64,000 nucleotides of DNA from CAYNNQ01 sp051748085 (GTDB taxonomy: Bacteria > Desulfobacterota > Desulfovibrionia > Desulfovibrionales > Desulfonatronovibrionaceae): contig JBNJHA010000002.1 in the NCBI GenBank assembly GCA_051748085.1, forward strand, positions 25,312-89,311, given 5' to 3'. The translations under genes were made by a program, and so were the position numbers. The notes beneath the pieces are model-generated. The model worked only from the letters and a program-made list of their open reading frames with translations. It made no database searches and was not told where the DNA came from. Below are positions 52,820 through 61,374 of this stretch, one piece after another; positions within the stretch are counted from its first letter, which is position 1; every line of letters begins with the position of its first letter.

Positions 52820-53393
52820 TCCGCAAGATAACCATTCAGAAGTTTGTTTCAAAGAAAATAATAAACCAATGCCAAAAGAAGATCCTGATGACTACGTCTG
52901 CAGGCAATGCGCGGCGAGAAACCGGACATGCTGCCGTTCCAATCCCCGCAATACCGCAAATTGTTTTCCCCTGTCCGAGTTTGAAATCGATATCCTGCTG
53001 TCTCTTTATCCACATTCGGAAGTAATAGAAATGGAGGCCAACACGCAAGTTTTCATTGCCCACATGCGAAAACTCTTTCCGGACCAAAAAAAAGCGGTCC
53101 CCAAAATGTTCCCGAAAAAGGGCCGCCATCCGAGACTGAAAACTTACGCGGACGGCACTTGCATCTTCCTGGGAGACAAGGGGTGCGTACTACCCGTAAA
53201 ATCGCGTCCGTATTTTTGCCGCATCTATCCCTTCTGGGTCTGCCGACAAAAAATAACTGTTTTTAATGATCCCGGATGCCTCGCTCTTAACCAAAGCGAT
53301 TCGATCAAGAAACTCTTGCAGACATTTGCCGTCAGCCCGGAGAAAATCTTAAAATTATACCATGATATGTTCGAAAAACTAAATTGCTCATAA
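52800..53393 (+). CDS. YkgJ-family cysteine-cluster protein
   Basis: 197 residues; a shorter start at 52869 (MPKEDPDDY) is equally possible. Cys-rich motifs are CRQCAARNRTCC, NCFPLSEFEID, CIFLGDKGCVLPVKSRPYFCRIYPFW, which fit the YkgJ/UPF0153 family, probably a zinc- or Fe-S-binding fold of unknown function. The start overlaps kdsD by 20 bases. Confidence 0.82.
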   Translation: MNTGKHNPQDNHSEVCFKENNKPMPKEDPDDYVCRQCAARNRTCCRSNPRNTANCFPLSEFEIDILLSLYPHSEVIEMEANTQVFIAHMRKLFPDQKKAVPKMFPKKGRHPRLKTYADGTCIFLGDKGCVLPVKSRPYFCRIYPFWVCRQKITVFNDPGCLALNQSDSIKKLLQTFAVSPEKILKLYHDMFEKLNCS

Positions 53394-53407
53394 TTCGGAT
53401 TACTCAA

Positions 53408-55741
53408 ATGAAAATATTCAAAATCGCGACAATAACCATATTGGCCCTGGTGCTTATCGGAACAGGCAGCGCCGGAGTCATTTATTTCCAGGCAGCCAGG
53501 GACCTGCCCGGCTTTAAAAAAATAAATGATTATAATCCATCATTGGTAACCACAGTTCTGACTGAAAACGAAAGAGTACTCGGTTACTTTTACCGGGAAA
53601 AAAGATTCCTGGTTACTTTGAATCAAATGTCTCCCTGGGTGGCCAAGGCATTTCTGGCCGCAGAAGATTCAAAATTCTATGAACACGAAGGAATAGACCT
53701 GCCCGGCATTGCCCGCGCGGCTTTTAAAAACGCCATGGCCGGGAGCATTGTCCAGGGGGGAAGTACCATAACCCAGCAGGTGATCAAATCCCTGCTTTTG
53801 ACTCCGGAACAAAGCTATACCCGGAAACTGAAGGAAGCGATTCTCGCTTACCGCTTAGAACGGCATTTGAGTAAAGACGAAATACTGACCATATATCTGA
53901 ACCAGATATACCTGGGGGCAGGAGCATACGGAATAGAAGCCGCGGCCCGGGAATATTTCGGCAAACACGCTTCCGAACTCACCCTGCCGCAAGCAGCACT
54001 TATTGCCGGGCTGCCCAAGGCGCCCTCCAGATATAATCCCTATAAAAACCTGGACGGGGCGATAAAAAGACGTACGTATGTCCTGAAGAGGATGTTCGAT
54101 ACCGGACATATAACTCGGGAGGAATATGAACAGGCGAATAACGCACCGATTGAGTTGAAAAAAATGGCCGATCCGTCCTGGAGGCAGGGGGCCTATTATC
54201 TGGAGGAAGTCCGGCGCAAGCTGATCGATAAATATGGAGAAAAAAAGGTATATACCTCGGGCATGACCGTACATACCGCCGCCAATCTCGAACACCTGGT
54301 GGCGGCCCAGAATGCGGTCAGAACCGGACTGCGTGCCTCAACCAAAAGAAGAGGCTGGCTCGGTCCGATCCAAACAATCCCTGAAGAAGAATGGGACCAG
54401 TATCTGAAAAAAAATCCCGTGCATCCGGACATCCTGGCCCCGGAACAATGGCTGCGCGCATTGATAGTCGATGTGGACACGGACGGGGCAAAAGTCCGAA
54501 TCGGAGAGTACCACGGATATATTGATGTGGAAACCATGGGCTGGACCAGAACACCTGATCCGCTGAAGGCTCCGGAGGAAGTTCGGGACACAAAAGATGC
54601 CCGCAAGATACTGAACAAGGGGGATCTGGTCTGGGCCTCGGTCAGGGATCTGCCGCAAGAAGGCAATGCATGGCCCCTGGCGCTGGAACAAATGCCCCAA
54701 GTCCAGGGGGCCCTGTTTTCCATCGATCCGAGAACAGGACTGGTCCCCGCTCTTGTCGGCGGATACGATTTTTTTGAAAACCAATTTAACCGGGCAACCC
54801 AGGCCGAAAGACAACCGGGGTCCGCGTTTAAGCCCATTGTCTATTCCGCCGCCCTGGACAACGGATTTACTCCCTCGTCAATCGTGCTTGACGCGCCCAT
54901 CGTGTATACCAGCGAAGACAAAACCTGGAAACCGGAAAATTTCGAAGGCATCTTTTACGGTCCGACCCTGCTGCGGACCGCTCTGGTCAAATCCAGAAAT
55001 CTGGTCACTATCCGACTGGCCCAGCGAATGGGAATCAAGACCATAATTGACAGAGCCAGGACCCTGGGAATCAAAGAAGAATTCCCCAGTGACCTTTCGG
55101 TCTCCCTCGGTTCGGTCCCGGTATCGCTTCTTGATCTCTGCCGGGCATATACTGCGTTCGCCCGCGGTGGTGATATTGTTGAACCTCGGCTGATAACCAG
55201 AATCGAAAACGCCTGGGGGGATGAAATATATAAAAACGAACTGCAGAAAACGCAGGCTATAAGCGCCGAAACAGCCTATATTATAACCAACCTTCTGCAA
55301 CAGGTTGTGCAGGGCGGGACCGGATGGCGGGCCAGAAAACTTGGCAGGCCGGTCGCCGGAAAAACCGGAACGAGCAATGATGAACAGGATGCGTGGTTCA
55401 TGGGATTCGCTCCCTATCTTCTGACCGGAACTTACGTTGGCTTCGACAAAGTAACTCCAATGGGCAAATATGAAACTGGATCAAGAGCGGCCTGCCCGAT
55501 ATGGCTCAAATACAGACAAGCCGTGGAAGACAATTACCCGGTTGAAAATTTCAAGCGCCCTCCGGGAATTGTAATGGCCAGGGTGGACGCTTCCTCCGGT
55601 ATGCTGGCCGGTAAAGACAGCAAAAAAACTTATCTGCTGCCGTTTAAAAAAGGCACGCAACCGAAGGTCCGTGCCTCTTCAGAAAGGGATGGGCTGAATG
55701 AAAAGCAGGCGGAAGAAAAACTTCTGAAACAGATGTTCTGA
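53408..55741 (+). CDS. mrcA: Penicillin-binding protein 1A (bifunctional)
   Basis: 777 residues. The signal anchor is at about 5-25. The glycosyltransferase domain has EDSKFYEHEGIDLPGIARA, GGSTITQQ and YLNQIYLGAGAYGIEAAA. The transpeptidase domain has Ser in RQPGSAFKP, an SxN-like KSRN and KTGTSND. An OB-like insertion lies between them (about 305-395). It builds and crosslinks peptidoglycan. The ATG at 53408 is preferred to 53384, which lies within the YkgJ-like gene. Confidence 0.95.
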   Translation: MKIFKIATITILALVLIGTGSAGVIYFQAARDLPGFKKINDYNPSLVTTVLTENERVLGYFYREKRFLVTLNQMSPWVAKAFLAAEDSKFYEHEGIDLPGIARAAFKNAMAGSIVQGGSTITQQVIKSLLLTPEQSYTRKLKEAILAYRLERHLSKDEILTIYLNQIYLGAGAYGIEAAAREYFGKHASELTLPQAALIAGLPKAPSRYNPYKNLDGAIKRRTYVLKRMFDTGHITREEYEQANNAPIELKKMADPSWRQGAYYLEEVRRKLIDKYGEKKVYTSGMTVHTAANLEHLVAAQNAVRTGLRASTKRRGWLGPIQTIPEEEWDQYLKKNPVHPDILAPEQWLRALIVDVDTDGAKVRIGEYHGYIDVETMGWTRTPDPLKAPEEVRDTKDARKILNKGDLVWASVRDLPQEGNAWPLALEQMPQVQGALFSIDPRTGLVPALVGGYDFFENQFNRATQAERQPGSAFKPIVYSAALDNGFTPSSIVLDAPIVYTSEDKTWKPENFEGIFYGPTLLRTALVKSRNLVTIRLAQRMGIKTIIDRARTLGIKEEFPSDLSVSLGSVPVSLLDLCRAYTAFARGGDIVEPRLITRIENAWGDEIYKNELQKTQAISAETAYIITNLLQQVVQGGTGWRARKLGRPVAGKTGTSNDEQDAWFMGFAPYLLTGTYVGFDKVTPMGKYETGSRAACPIWLKYRQAVEDNYPVENFKRPPGIVMARVDASSGMLAGKDSKKTYLLPFKKGTQPKVRASSERDGLNEKQAEEKLLKQMF

Positions 55742-55750
55742 TTTGATTTA

Positions 55751-56749
55751 GTGAATAAGTACAAGTCGATAAACATACTTTTTGGGCAGGCTTACAGCTT
55801 GCTTCGGGATTCTGCCAAGGCCTGCCTGGAACTTTTCCGGATAATGATTCCAATCATCATTGCCGTTCGGATACTTCAGGACCTCGGACTAATATCCTAC
55901 CTGGCTGTGCCGCTTGAGCCTGTCATGCAGCTCATGGGGCTGCCCGGAAGCATGGGGCTGGTCTGGGCGACAGCTCTGGTCAACAATATCTATGCAGGCA
56001 TGATTGTCTTTGTATCCCTTCCGGAAAGCGCCCACCTGAGCATCGCCCAGGTAACGGTGCTGTCCACTGTCATGCTTGTGGCCCACGCCCTGCCAGTAGA
56101 GCTTAAAATCGCCCAGAAAACAGGTCCCAGACTTGTTGTTCAGGGCATATTCCGTGTCGGAAGCGCATTTATTTTGGGCATACTGCTCAATCTTATATAT
56201 TCAAACGGCAATTTGCTGCAGGAACCGAGTACAATTCTCTGGAATCCGGATCCGGCACCAAGCGGGTATCTGCAGTGGGCTCTGGCCCAGGGCAGAAACC
56301 TGACGGCCATTTTTGCAATCATAACCTCGCTCATGGCCCTGACCCGAATACTGGATAAACTCAGAATCACCAACTTTTTTATTCGCGCCTTGCGTCCCCT
56401 GTTTCAGAGCATGGGCATCGGTCGACAGGCGGGGCCCATATCGATTATAGGTATGATAATGGGACTGTCATACGGAGGCGGGCTGATCATTCACGAAGTC
56501 AAAAACGGGAATATACCGGCCCGGGATGTTTTTTTTTCCATGACCTTAATGGGCATCTGCCACAGCGTAATCGAAGACACCCTGCTCATGCTTCTGCTCG
56601 GGGCCGATCTATCCGGAATACTCTGGGCAAGAATTATATACGCGCTAATTTTCACGGCAATAATCGTCCGCGTACAGTCCACTGTTTCCGACAAATTTTC
56701 CAGACGTTATCTATACGCTGAAACCGAACAAAACTATACATCCCAATGA
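55751..56749 (+). CDS. Gate-domain (nucleoside recognition / SpmA-SpmB-like) membrane protein
   Basis: 332 residues with about eight hydrophobic segments in two similar halves (FRIMIPIIIAVRILQDLGL ... LVWATALVNNIYAGMIVFVSLP, and IRALRPLFQSMGIGRQAGPISIIGMIMGLSYGGGLI). Each half is a Gate domain. The substrate is not known. The GTG start at 55751 is 9 bases after the PBP1A stop. Confidence 0.8.
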   Translation: MNKYKSINILFGQAYSLLRDSAKACLELFRIMIPIIIAVRILQDLGLISYLAVPLEPVMQLMGLPGSMGLVWATALVNNIYAGMIVFVSLPESAHLSIAQVTVLSTVMLVAHALPVELKIAQKTGPRLVVQGIFRVGSAFILGILLNLIYSNGNLLQEPSTILWNPDPAPSGYLQWALAQGRNLTAIFAIITSLMALTRILDKLRITNFFIRALRPLFQSMGIGRQAGPISIIGMIMGLSYGGGLIIHEVKNGNIPARDVFFSMTLMGICHSVIEDTLLMLLLGADLSGILWARIIYALIFTAIIVRVQSTVSDKFSRRYLYAETEQNYTSQ

Positions 56750-56784
56750 AAGCAATTCAAGCTGCTTAAAAAGGAGAAGCCGAC

Positions 56785-56991
56785 ATGAGTCTTAATCAGG
56801 AACTTCTGGATATTCTGGCCTGCCCGGGTTGCAAGGGACCGCTCACACTGACCGATAATCAGGACGGGCTCATCTGTTCCCGCTGTGAAATTGTCTATCC
56901 CATCCGGGACGAGATACCGGTAATGCTCCTGGATGAAGCAATTCCCCTGCAGGAATGGACGAAACAAAGAAAACGGGACAACAATGGGTAA
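56785..56991 (+). CDS. Trm112-family zinc-binding protein
   Basis: 68 residues: LLDILACPGCKGPLTLTDNQDGLICSRCEIVYPIRDEIPVML, the classic Trm112/YcaR fold with CPxC...CxxC. Bacterial members often partner with methyltransferases or stand near LPS kinase genes. Ribosome site AAGGAG. It overlaps tatD by 8 bases. Confidence 0.9.
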   Translation: MSLNQELLDILACPGCKGPLTLTDNQDGLICSRCEIVYPIRDEIPVMLLDEAIPLQEWTKQRKRDNNG

Positions 56992-57814
56992 AAAGAAAAG
57001 CCGTCCATTGCCCGCGGAAATGGCCTTGCCTGCCGGAGGGGCGGACAGCCATGCCCATCTGGATCTAAAAGATTCAGGCGACATCGAAGAAAATATCCGG
57101 CTTGCGCTTGAATGCGGCATAAGCAATATCGGACAGGTTTTTCTCGGCCCGCAGGCATTTAAAACCAACCGGCACAAATTTGCGCGAAAAGAAAAAATAT
57201 TTTTCATTCTGGGTATCCATCCGCATGACGCTGGCGAGGTACAGCCCGGAGATATTGAGCAAATTGAGACTTTCATTCGGGAAGAAAAAAGTATCCGGGC
57301 GTTGGGTGAAATTGGGCTCGACTATCATTATATGCACAGCTCGCCGGAAACGCAGCAAAAACTATTTGCACAACAACTCGAGCTTGCGGCGCAACTGGAC
57401 ATTCCGGTTGTTATTCATTGCCGGGAGGCGGAAGAGGATGCATTGCGCATCCTTGATGATATGGGATTCCGGGACCGTCCCCTTCTCTGGCATTGCTTCG
57501 GGCAGGGAACGCATCTTGCGGAACATATCCTTGACCGTGGATGGCATCTGTCTATTCCCGGAACGGTAACCTATCGCAAGAACACTAAACTGCAAAACGC
57601 TGTTGCCATGTCCATTCCAATGTCAAAAATGCTCCTGGAAACCGATTCTCCGTTTCTTGCTCCGGAGCCCTACCGGGGAAAAATCAACAGCCCGGCGCTG
57701 ATAGTTTTTACCGCCCGGAAAATCGCGGAACTGAAGGAAGAAAAGGCAGAAAAGATATGGGAGGATACGGGCAGAAACTGTCGAAAATTTTTCAAAATAA
57801 ATGAACACAGCTAG
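56984..57814 (+). CDS. TatD-family metal-dependent DNase
   Basis: 276 residues from the ATG at 56984, in the last codons of the Trm112-like gene. TIM-barrel metal motifs are ADSHAHLDL, GIHPHDAG, ALGEIGLDYHY, VIHCREAEEDAL, HCFGQG and LETDSPFLAP. Family members act as 3'-5' exonucleases or D-aminoacyl-tRNA-type hydrolases. Confidence 0.92.
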   Translation: MGKKKSRPLPAEMALPAGGADSHAHLDLKDSGDIEENIRLALECGISNIGQVFLGPQAFKTNRHKFARKEKIFFILGIHPHDAGEVQPGDIEQIETFIREEKSIRALGEIGLDYHYMHSSPETQQKLFAQQLELAAQLDIPVVIHCREAEEDALRILDDMGFRDRPLLWHCFGQGTHLAEHILDRGWHLSIPGTVTYRKNTKLQNAVAMSIPMSKMLLETDSPFLAPEPYRGKINSPALIVFTARKIAELKEEKAEKIWEDTGRNCRKFFKINEHS

Positions 57815-57839
57815 AATGATTCTTATCCGGAAATAGCTC

Positions 57840-58008
57840 TGCGACGGAATGCACGGATTTTTGCGAGTTGTTCACCTGATCCTTTTGATGCCGAACTTTC
57901 GGTTCTGTATTTTCTAAGCCCCGCCAAAGGGGGCAGGAAAATATGCGAAACTTTCGTCAGGAACATCAGAAAGGATCACTCGAATAAAATCCCTGCGCAA
58001 CGTCGAGG
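57840..58008. repeat. Large palindromic intergenic element, copy A
   Basis: About 170 bases filling the gap between convergent tatD and the cNMP gene. The outer arms are imperfect inverted repeats: GGATTTTTGCGAGT ... TGATCCTTTTGATG on the left and, inverted, GATTTTATTCGAGTGATCC with CTGATG on the right. Inner hairpins include GCCCC/GGGGGC. A related element lies at 62411-62497. It could be a MITE-like element or a structured RNA. Confidence 0.55.
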
Positions 58009-58012
58009 AAAC

Positions 58013-58035
58013 TCCGGAAATTCAAAAATTCCGGA
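58013..58035. terminator. Hairpin between convergent tatD and cNMP-binding genes
   Basis: TCCGGAA and TTCCGGA form a 7-bp stem with a 9-base loop, 10 bases after the stop of the minus-strand gene. There is no clear T-run on either strand, so terminator function is only plausible. Confidence 0.35.
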
Positions 58036-58045
58036 TTTAGAAATA

Positions 58046-58765
58046 TCAGCTCTTGGCCAGTTCCGCACTGGTATCCGCGAGACGCTTGGCCATGTTCTGA
58101 ATCATGCGCAGGGAAATATCCGGGTAATCCTTTATAATATCATTCAGCTGTTCGCTTGGATATACCTCCAGAACCGATTGCCCGGCCGACACAACCGAAG
58201 CCGTCCTCGGCTCGTGCAAAAGGGCCGCCATTTCCCCGAAAAATTCTCCCGGCTCGCGAATAACGGCAAGCTCGCATTCGTTTTTAATGACTTTCAGTCC
58301 CTTGTCGGTGGATATAATCCGGAAGATGTCCGTGGAATCATCTCCTTCCCGGATTACTGTCTCTCCAGGTTCGTACGCCTTGATCTCGCCGGAATAATAA
58401 ACATATTCGCGCTCCCTTCTGTAGCGCTCAAAGAAATTAAGCTGGGCTCTGCTCTGCCGCATCAGACTGGAGCAGACCATCTGCGCGAATCTGGCGTTTC
58501 CGAGCAGATCCCCCAGGGAAGCTATGGGATACCGGCGAACCCGCAAATCGGAATCGGCGATAGCGGTACACGAATAGGAATGTATGCCTGCAGCATCCTT
58601 GATTTCGGCCCCAATCACATTTGAAGGGCCAAGCTGCATCATTTTTTCGTCTTCCGTCCAGAGGGCAGCTGTGCCCGCTAATAGAACATAAAAATAGACG
58701 CACGGCTCACCCGCTCCGAATATGCGGTCGCCGGTGGAAAATTGAAATATTTCGGCCATGGACAT
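58046..58765 (-). CDS. Double cyclic-nucleotide-binding-domain protein
   Basis: 239 residues with two CRP-like beta-barrel domains (about 1-110 and 125-235). The second is the more complete, with YEPGETVIREGD, GEFFGEMAALLHEPRTASVVSAGQSVLEV. There is no DNA-binding helix-turn-helix, so it is not a CRP-type transcription factor; it may regulate a partner protein. It lies 18 bases after the small secreted-protein gene and probably shares its transcript. Confidence 0.83.
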   Translation of the reverse strand: MSMAEIFQFSTGDRIFGAGEPCVYFYVLLAGTAALWTEDEKMMQLGPSNVIGAEIKDAAGIHSYSCTAIADSDLRVRRYPIASLGDLLGNARFAQMVCSSLMRQSRAQLNFFERYRREREYVYYSGEIKAYEPGETVIREGDDSTDIFRIISTDKGLKVIKNECELAVIREPGEFFGEMAALLHEPRTASVVSAGQSVLEVYPSEQLNDIIKDYPDISLRMIQNMAKRLADTSAELAKS

Positions 58766-58783
58766 AAAGTTTATAAACTCATC

Positions 58784-59194
58784 CTACTTTATAAAATCAA
58801 TGGTTTTAATATCCTTGCAGAGCAATTTCATATTTCCCCATTGACTACGGGCGTAAAATACCGTTTCCGGGGACAGATAAAATTTCTTTTGCCTGCTGTC
58901 GGAGAAAATAACTTCGGCCAGCTCTCTCTCTCCCTGCAGATAAAAATTAATTATGTCAATTTTGGAAAAATCGACTCCGATTTCGGCCTTGCCCATTTCG
59001 GCCGGCAAAAGAGTCAGTCCGTCCACGGAAAGATTGTCCACCGTATAAGAAGTATCGGACTGATCAACTATCCGTGCGGAAAAATTTCGATCCGGCTCGG
59101 GAACAAATGTTACCGGACCATCGCCGCCTCCGCCCATTGCAAGACATAATAACGCCAAAATAACTAAAGAAAATAATCTGGTATCGTTACGCAT
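58784..59194 (-). CDS. Small secreted protein of unknown function
   Basis: 136 residues. A Sec-type signal (FSLVILALLCLAMGGGG) is at about 8-25. The rest is beta-rich (ARIVDQSDTSYTVDNLSVDGLTLLP ... INFYLQGERELAEVIFSD), and may be a small beta-sandwich. No family recognised. The start has a run of G (GGGGGGG) upstream. It stands between the cNMP gene and the tungstate operon. Confidence 0.7.
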   Translation of the reverse strand: MRNDTRLFSLVILALLCLAMGGGGDGPVTFVPEPDRNFSARIVDQSDTSYTVDNLSVDGLTLLPAEMGKAEIGVDFSKIDIINFYLQGERELAEVIFSDSRQKKFYLSPETVFYARSQWGNMKLLCKDIKTIDFIK

Positions 59195-59223
59195 CGCATC
59201 CCCCCCCTGGCAATGAAAACCGG

Positions 59224-59475
59224 TCAGTCCCGGTCATCAACAATAGTAAAATCTACTTCAGCCCGGGCCGTATCCAGAAAGGCGAGAAGTTCCTGTCTTG
59301 TTCCCGGTGTATAACGGACCTGCAGGACCGCTGCATGTTTATCAATTATTGATAAATAGGCCAAATTATCGCAAGATTCAAGCAGGAACTTGAATATGGC
59401 TATATCCTGACGCCGAAGCCGGACATACATGCGCCGGGAAAAGATATTCGCGCTTTTTTCAGGCATCGGACTCAT
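59224..59475 (-). CDS. DUF4911-like small protein
   Basis: 83 residues from the ATG at 59475, which overlaps the ABC ATPase stop by 17 bases. The sequence RRMYVRLRRQDIAIFKFLLESCDNLAYLSIIDKHAAVLQV fits the DUF4911 pattern (RDIAxxKFxLExxDxLAxxS). Its function is unknown; coupling to the tungstate transporter may be incidental. A longer reading frame to 59823 runs antisense-like through the ABC gene and is not credible. Confidence 0.7.
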   Translation of the reverse strand: MSPMPEKSANIFSRRMYVRLRRQDIAIFKFLLESCDNLAYLSIIDKHAAVLQVRYTPGTRQELLAFLDTARAEVDFTIVDDRD

Positions 59476-60529
59476 TAATGGCTCCTTCATTGGCATCAAA
59501 ACAATGCACTTTTGCGGCTTCAACCTGAAAAGCAACGTCGCGGCCACTTTCAAGCGAGTACGAATGTACGTATTTTCGGGGCCAGAGGGCGGTAACCGGC
59601 GTTCCCTGCACATCCAGACGTGCGGTAACCTGCACGCCATGACAGGCAAGGGAAGAAACCCGACCCGTAAAGATTGGACACTGTCTTTGGACGACATTCC
59701 GGTTATTAACCGGGATAACATCCTCCGGCCTGAATCCCAGATACCGGATCCGGTTGTCCGCGAGACTCCTTTCCCGCAAAAGCACCCGAGCCATTTGCAT
59801 GGTCCAGGAACTGCGAACAGCAAAAATATTTTTTACGCCTGTAAATCTGGCACAAAAAATATTGCGCGGACAGGAAAAAAGTTCATCTATTCCACCATGT
59901 TGAACAATTTCACCTTGATTGATTATCGCTCCCTTGTCAGCCAGATACATTACCTCGGAAAAATTATGGGAAACCATTACAAAAGGAATTTTCAACTCGG
60001 CGTGCAATTCCCTCAATAGCTCTCTTAACTCGTCCTGAAAAACAGGATCCAATGCGGATAAAGGCTCGTCAAGGAGCATGGCCTCGGGGCTGAGCATGAG
60101 CGAGCGGGCCAGCGCAACGCGCTGTTTCTCGCCGCCGCTGAGCGTTTGCGGCCTGCGGCACAGCAAATTTTCCAGACCGAGTCTTTCCACCAGAAAGGCA
60201 TACTGTCTTGATACCGGTTCCTGGTTTCTGTAACGATAAACTCCATACAGAATATTCTTGCGCACATCCATATGCGGGAAAAGGGCGTAATCCTGATAAA
60301 CCAGCGCAACATTTCTCTTTTCCGAAGGAAATGCTGATATATCCCGGCCTTTGCTCAATACCCGGCCGGTCGAAAGGGGACGCAATCCGGCTATGGCTTC
60401 CAAAAGAAGAGATTTGCCCGAGCCTGTCGGACCGATTACAGCAAAGAACTCCCCCTCTTTTACCTGAAGATTATTACCCCGAAGGGCAAACCCGGGAACC
60501 TCAAGGCCGAGATTCTGGATTTCAAGCAT
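59459..60529 (-). CDS. Tungstate/molybdate ABC transporter ATP-binding protein
   Basis: 356 residues. Walker A GPTGSGKSLLLEA at about 33-45, Q-loop YQDYALFPHMDV, signature LSGGEKQRVALARS and Walker B MLLDEPLSALD. The C-terminal part from about 240 resembles a TOBE/MopI-type oxyanion-sensing domain seen in ModC/WtpC. It overlaps the permease gene by 8 bases. Confidence 0.9.
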   Translation of the reverse strand: MLEIQNLGLEVPGFALRGNNLQVKEGEFFAVIGPTGSGKSLLLEAIAGLRPLSTGRVLSKGRDISAFPSEKRNVALVYQDYALFPHMDVRKNILYGVYRYRNQEPVSRQYAFLVERLGLENLLCRRPQTLSGGEKQRVALARSLMLSPEAMLLDEPLSALDPVFQDELRELLRELHAELKIPFVMVSHNFSEVMYLADKGAIINQGEIVQHGGIDELFSCPRNIFCARFTGVKNIFAVRSSWTMQMARVLLRERSLADNRIRYLGFRPEDVIPVNNRNVVQRQCPIFTGRVSSLACHGVQVTARLDVQGTPVTALWPRKYVHSYSLESGRDVAFQVEAAKVHCFDANEGAINESDA

Positions 60530-61310
60530 AAGAAACTGTTTCCCGCGAAAATAAACGCATTAAAATAAACAAGGCAAAGGAAAGCATTATCAGCCACACG
60601 GCTATAGGCTGGGAGTACTCAAGGCCATAGGCTGTAAAACGCTCGTATATCAGTACCGGCGCGGTCATCGGATGGTAGGCGACAATAACCACCGCCCCGA
60701 ATTCACTTATAGCCCGGGCCGTGCACATTATCATGCCCAGAACCATGCTCCTCCAGGCCAGGGGAAAAGTGACCCGGCAAAATGTGGCCGTCATGCCCAC
60801 TCCCAATGTATGTGAAGCGTTTTCCAGCCGCGGGGATACGTTTTCAAAGCCGGATTTGGCCGTGTTCACGTAAAACGGCATGCCCACAAAGACAAGTACG
60901 GCGACAATCCCCGTATACGTTCCCATGACCTCTACTCCCAAATCTGCAAGCATCCGGCCGAAGGGATGGGTCCGGCCGGCCAGGCTCAGGATGGCAATAC
61001 CGATTACCGGATGGGGTATCATGATCGGCAGGTCAACCACACCCTCTATCAGCCTCTTGCCCGGAAAAGAACGCCTGGCCAGCAGATACGCAAGCGGTGT
61101 GCCAAAGACAAAACAAATTCCCGTGGCCGCAAGAGACGTGAGCAGACTCCTGGCCAGAGCGGAAAGGACAATTGGATCCTTTAATGTCTGGCCGAGTTCG
61201 GCCAAAGACGATCCCGAAAGCATTTTTCCCAGCGGCCCGGCCACGAGCAGAATGATTGGAAGGCTTAGAAAAAAGCACAGAAAAAAAAAGGGATTTTTGG
61301 ATAAGAACAT
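60522..61310 (-). CDS. Tungstate/molybdate ABC transporter permease
   Basis: 262 residues with about six membrane helices. The cytoplasmic EAA-type loop is visible as ENASHTLGVGMTATFCRVTFPLAWRSMVLG. RAISEFGAVVIVAYHP is typical of WtpB/ModB permeases. It is downstream of the binding protein and upstream of the ATPase. Confidence 0.9.
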   Translation of the reverse strand: MFLSKNPFFFLCFFLSLPIILLVAGPLGKMLSGSSLAELGQTLKDPIVLSALARSLLTSLAATGICFVFGTPLAYLLARRSFPGKRLIEGVVDLPIMIPHPVIGIAILSLAGRTHPFGRMLADLGVEVMGTYTGIVAVLVFVGMPFYVNTAKSGFENVSPRLENASHTLGVGMTATFCRVTFPLAWRSMVLGMIMCTARAISEFGAVVIVAYHPMTAPVLIYERFTAYGLEYSQPIAVWLIMLSFALFILMRLFSRETVSYA

Positions 61311-61322
61311 TATTTTTTCCGC

Positions 61323-61365
61323 AAAAACGGACCAGTAGCCGCTTGTCCACTACCAGGCCGTTTTT
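61323..61365 (-). terminator. Intercistronic hairpin between binding-protein and permease genes
   Basis: Arms built on AAAACGG and CCGTTTT, with an imperfect middle and a second pairing GTAG/CTAC, enclose about 11 bases. It ends in T-runs on the minus strand. It lies between the binding-protein stop (61375) and permease start (61310). Such partial terminators commonly keep binding protein in excess over permease. Confidence 0.5.
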
Positions 61366-61374
61366 GTGCTTAAA

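Noticed and set aside
59224..59823. A 199-residue minus-strand ORF covering the end of the ABC ATPase gene
   Set aside because: Its first part is an alternate frame of the ATPase gene. Only the last 83 residues, from the ATG at 59475, have protein-like character.
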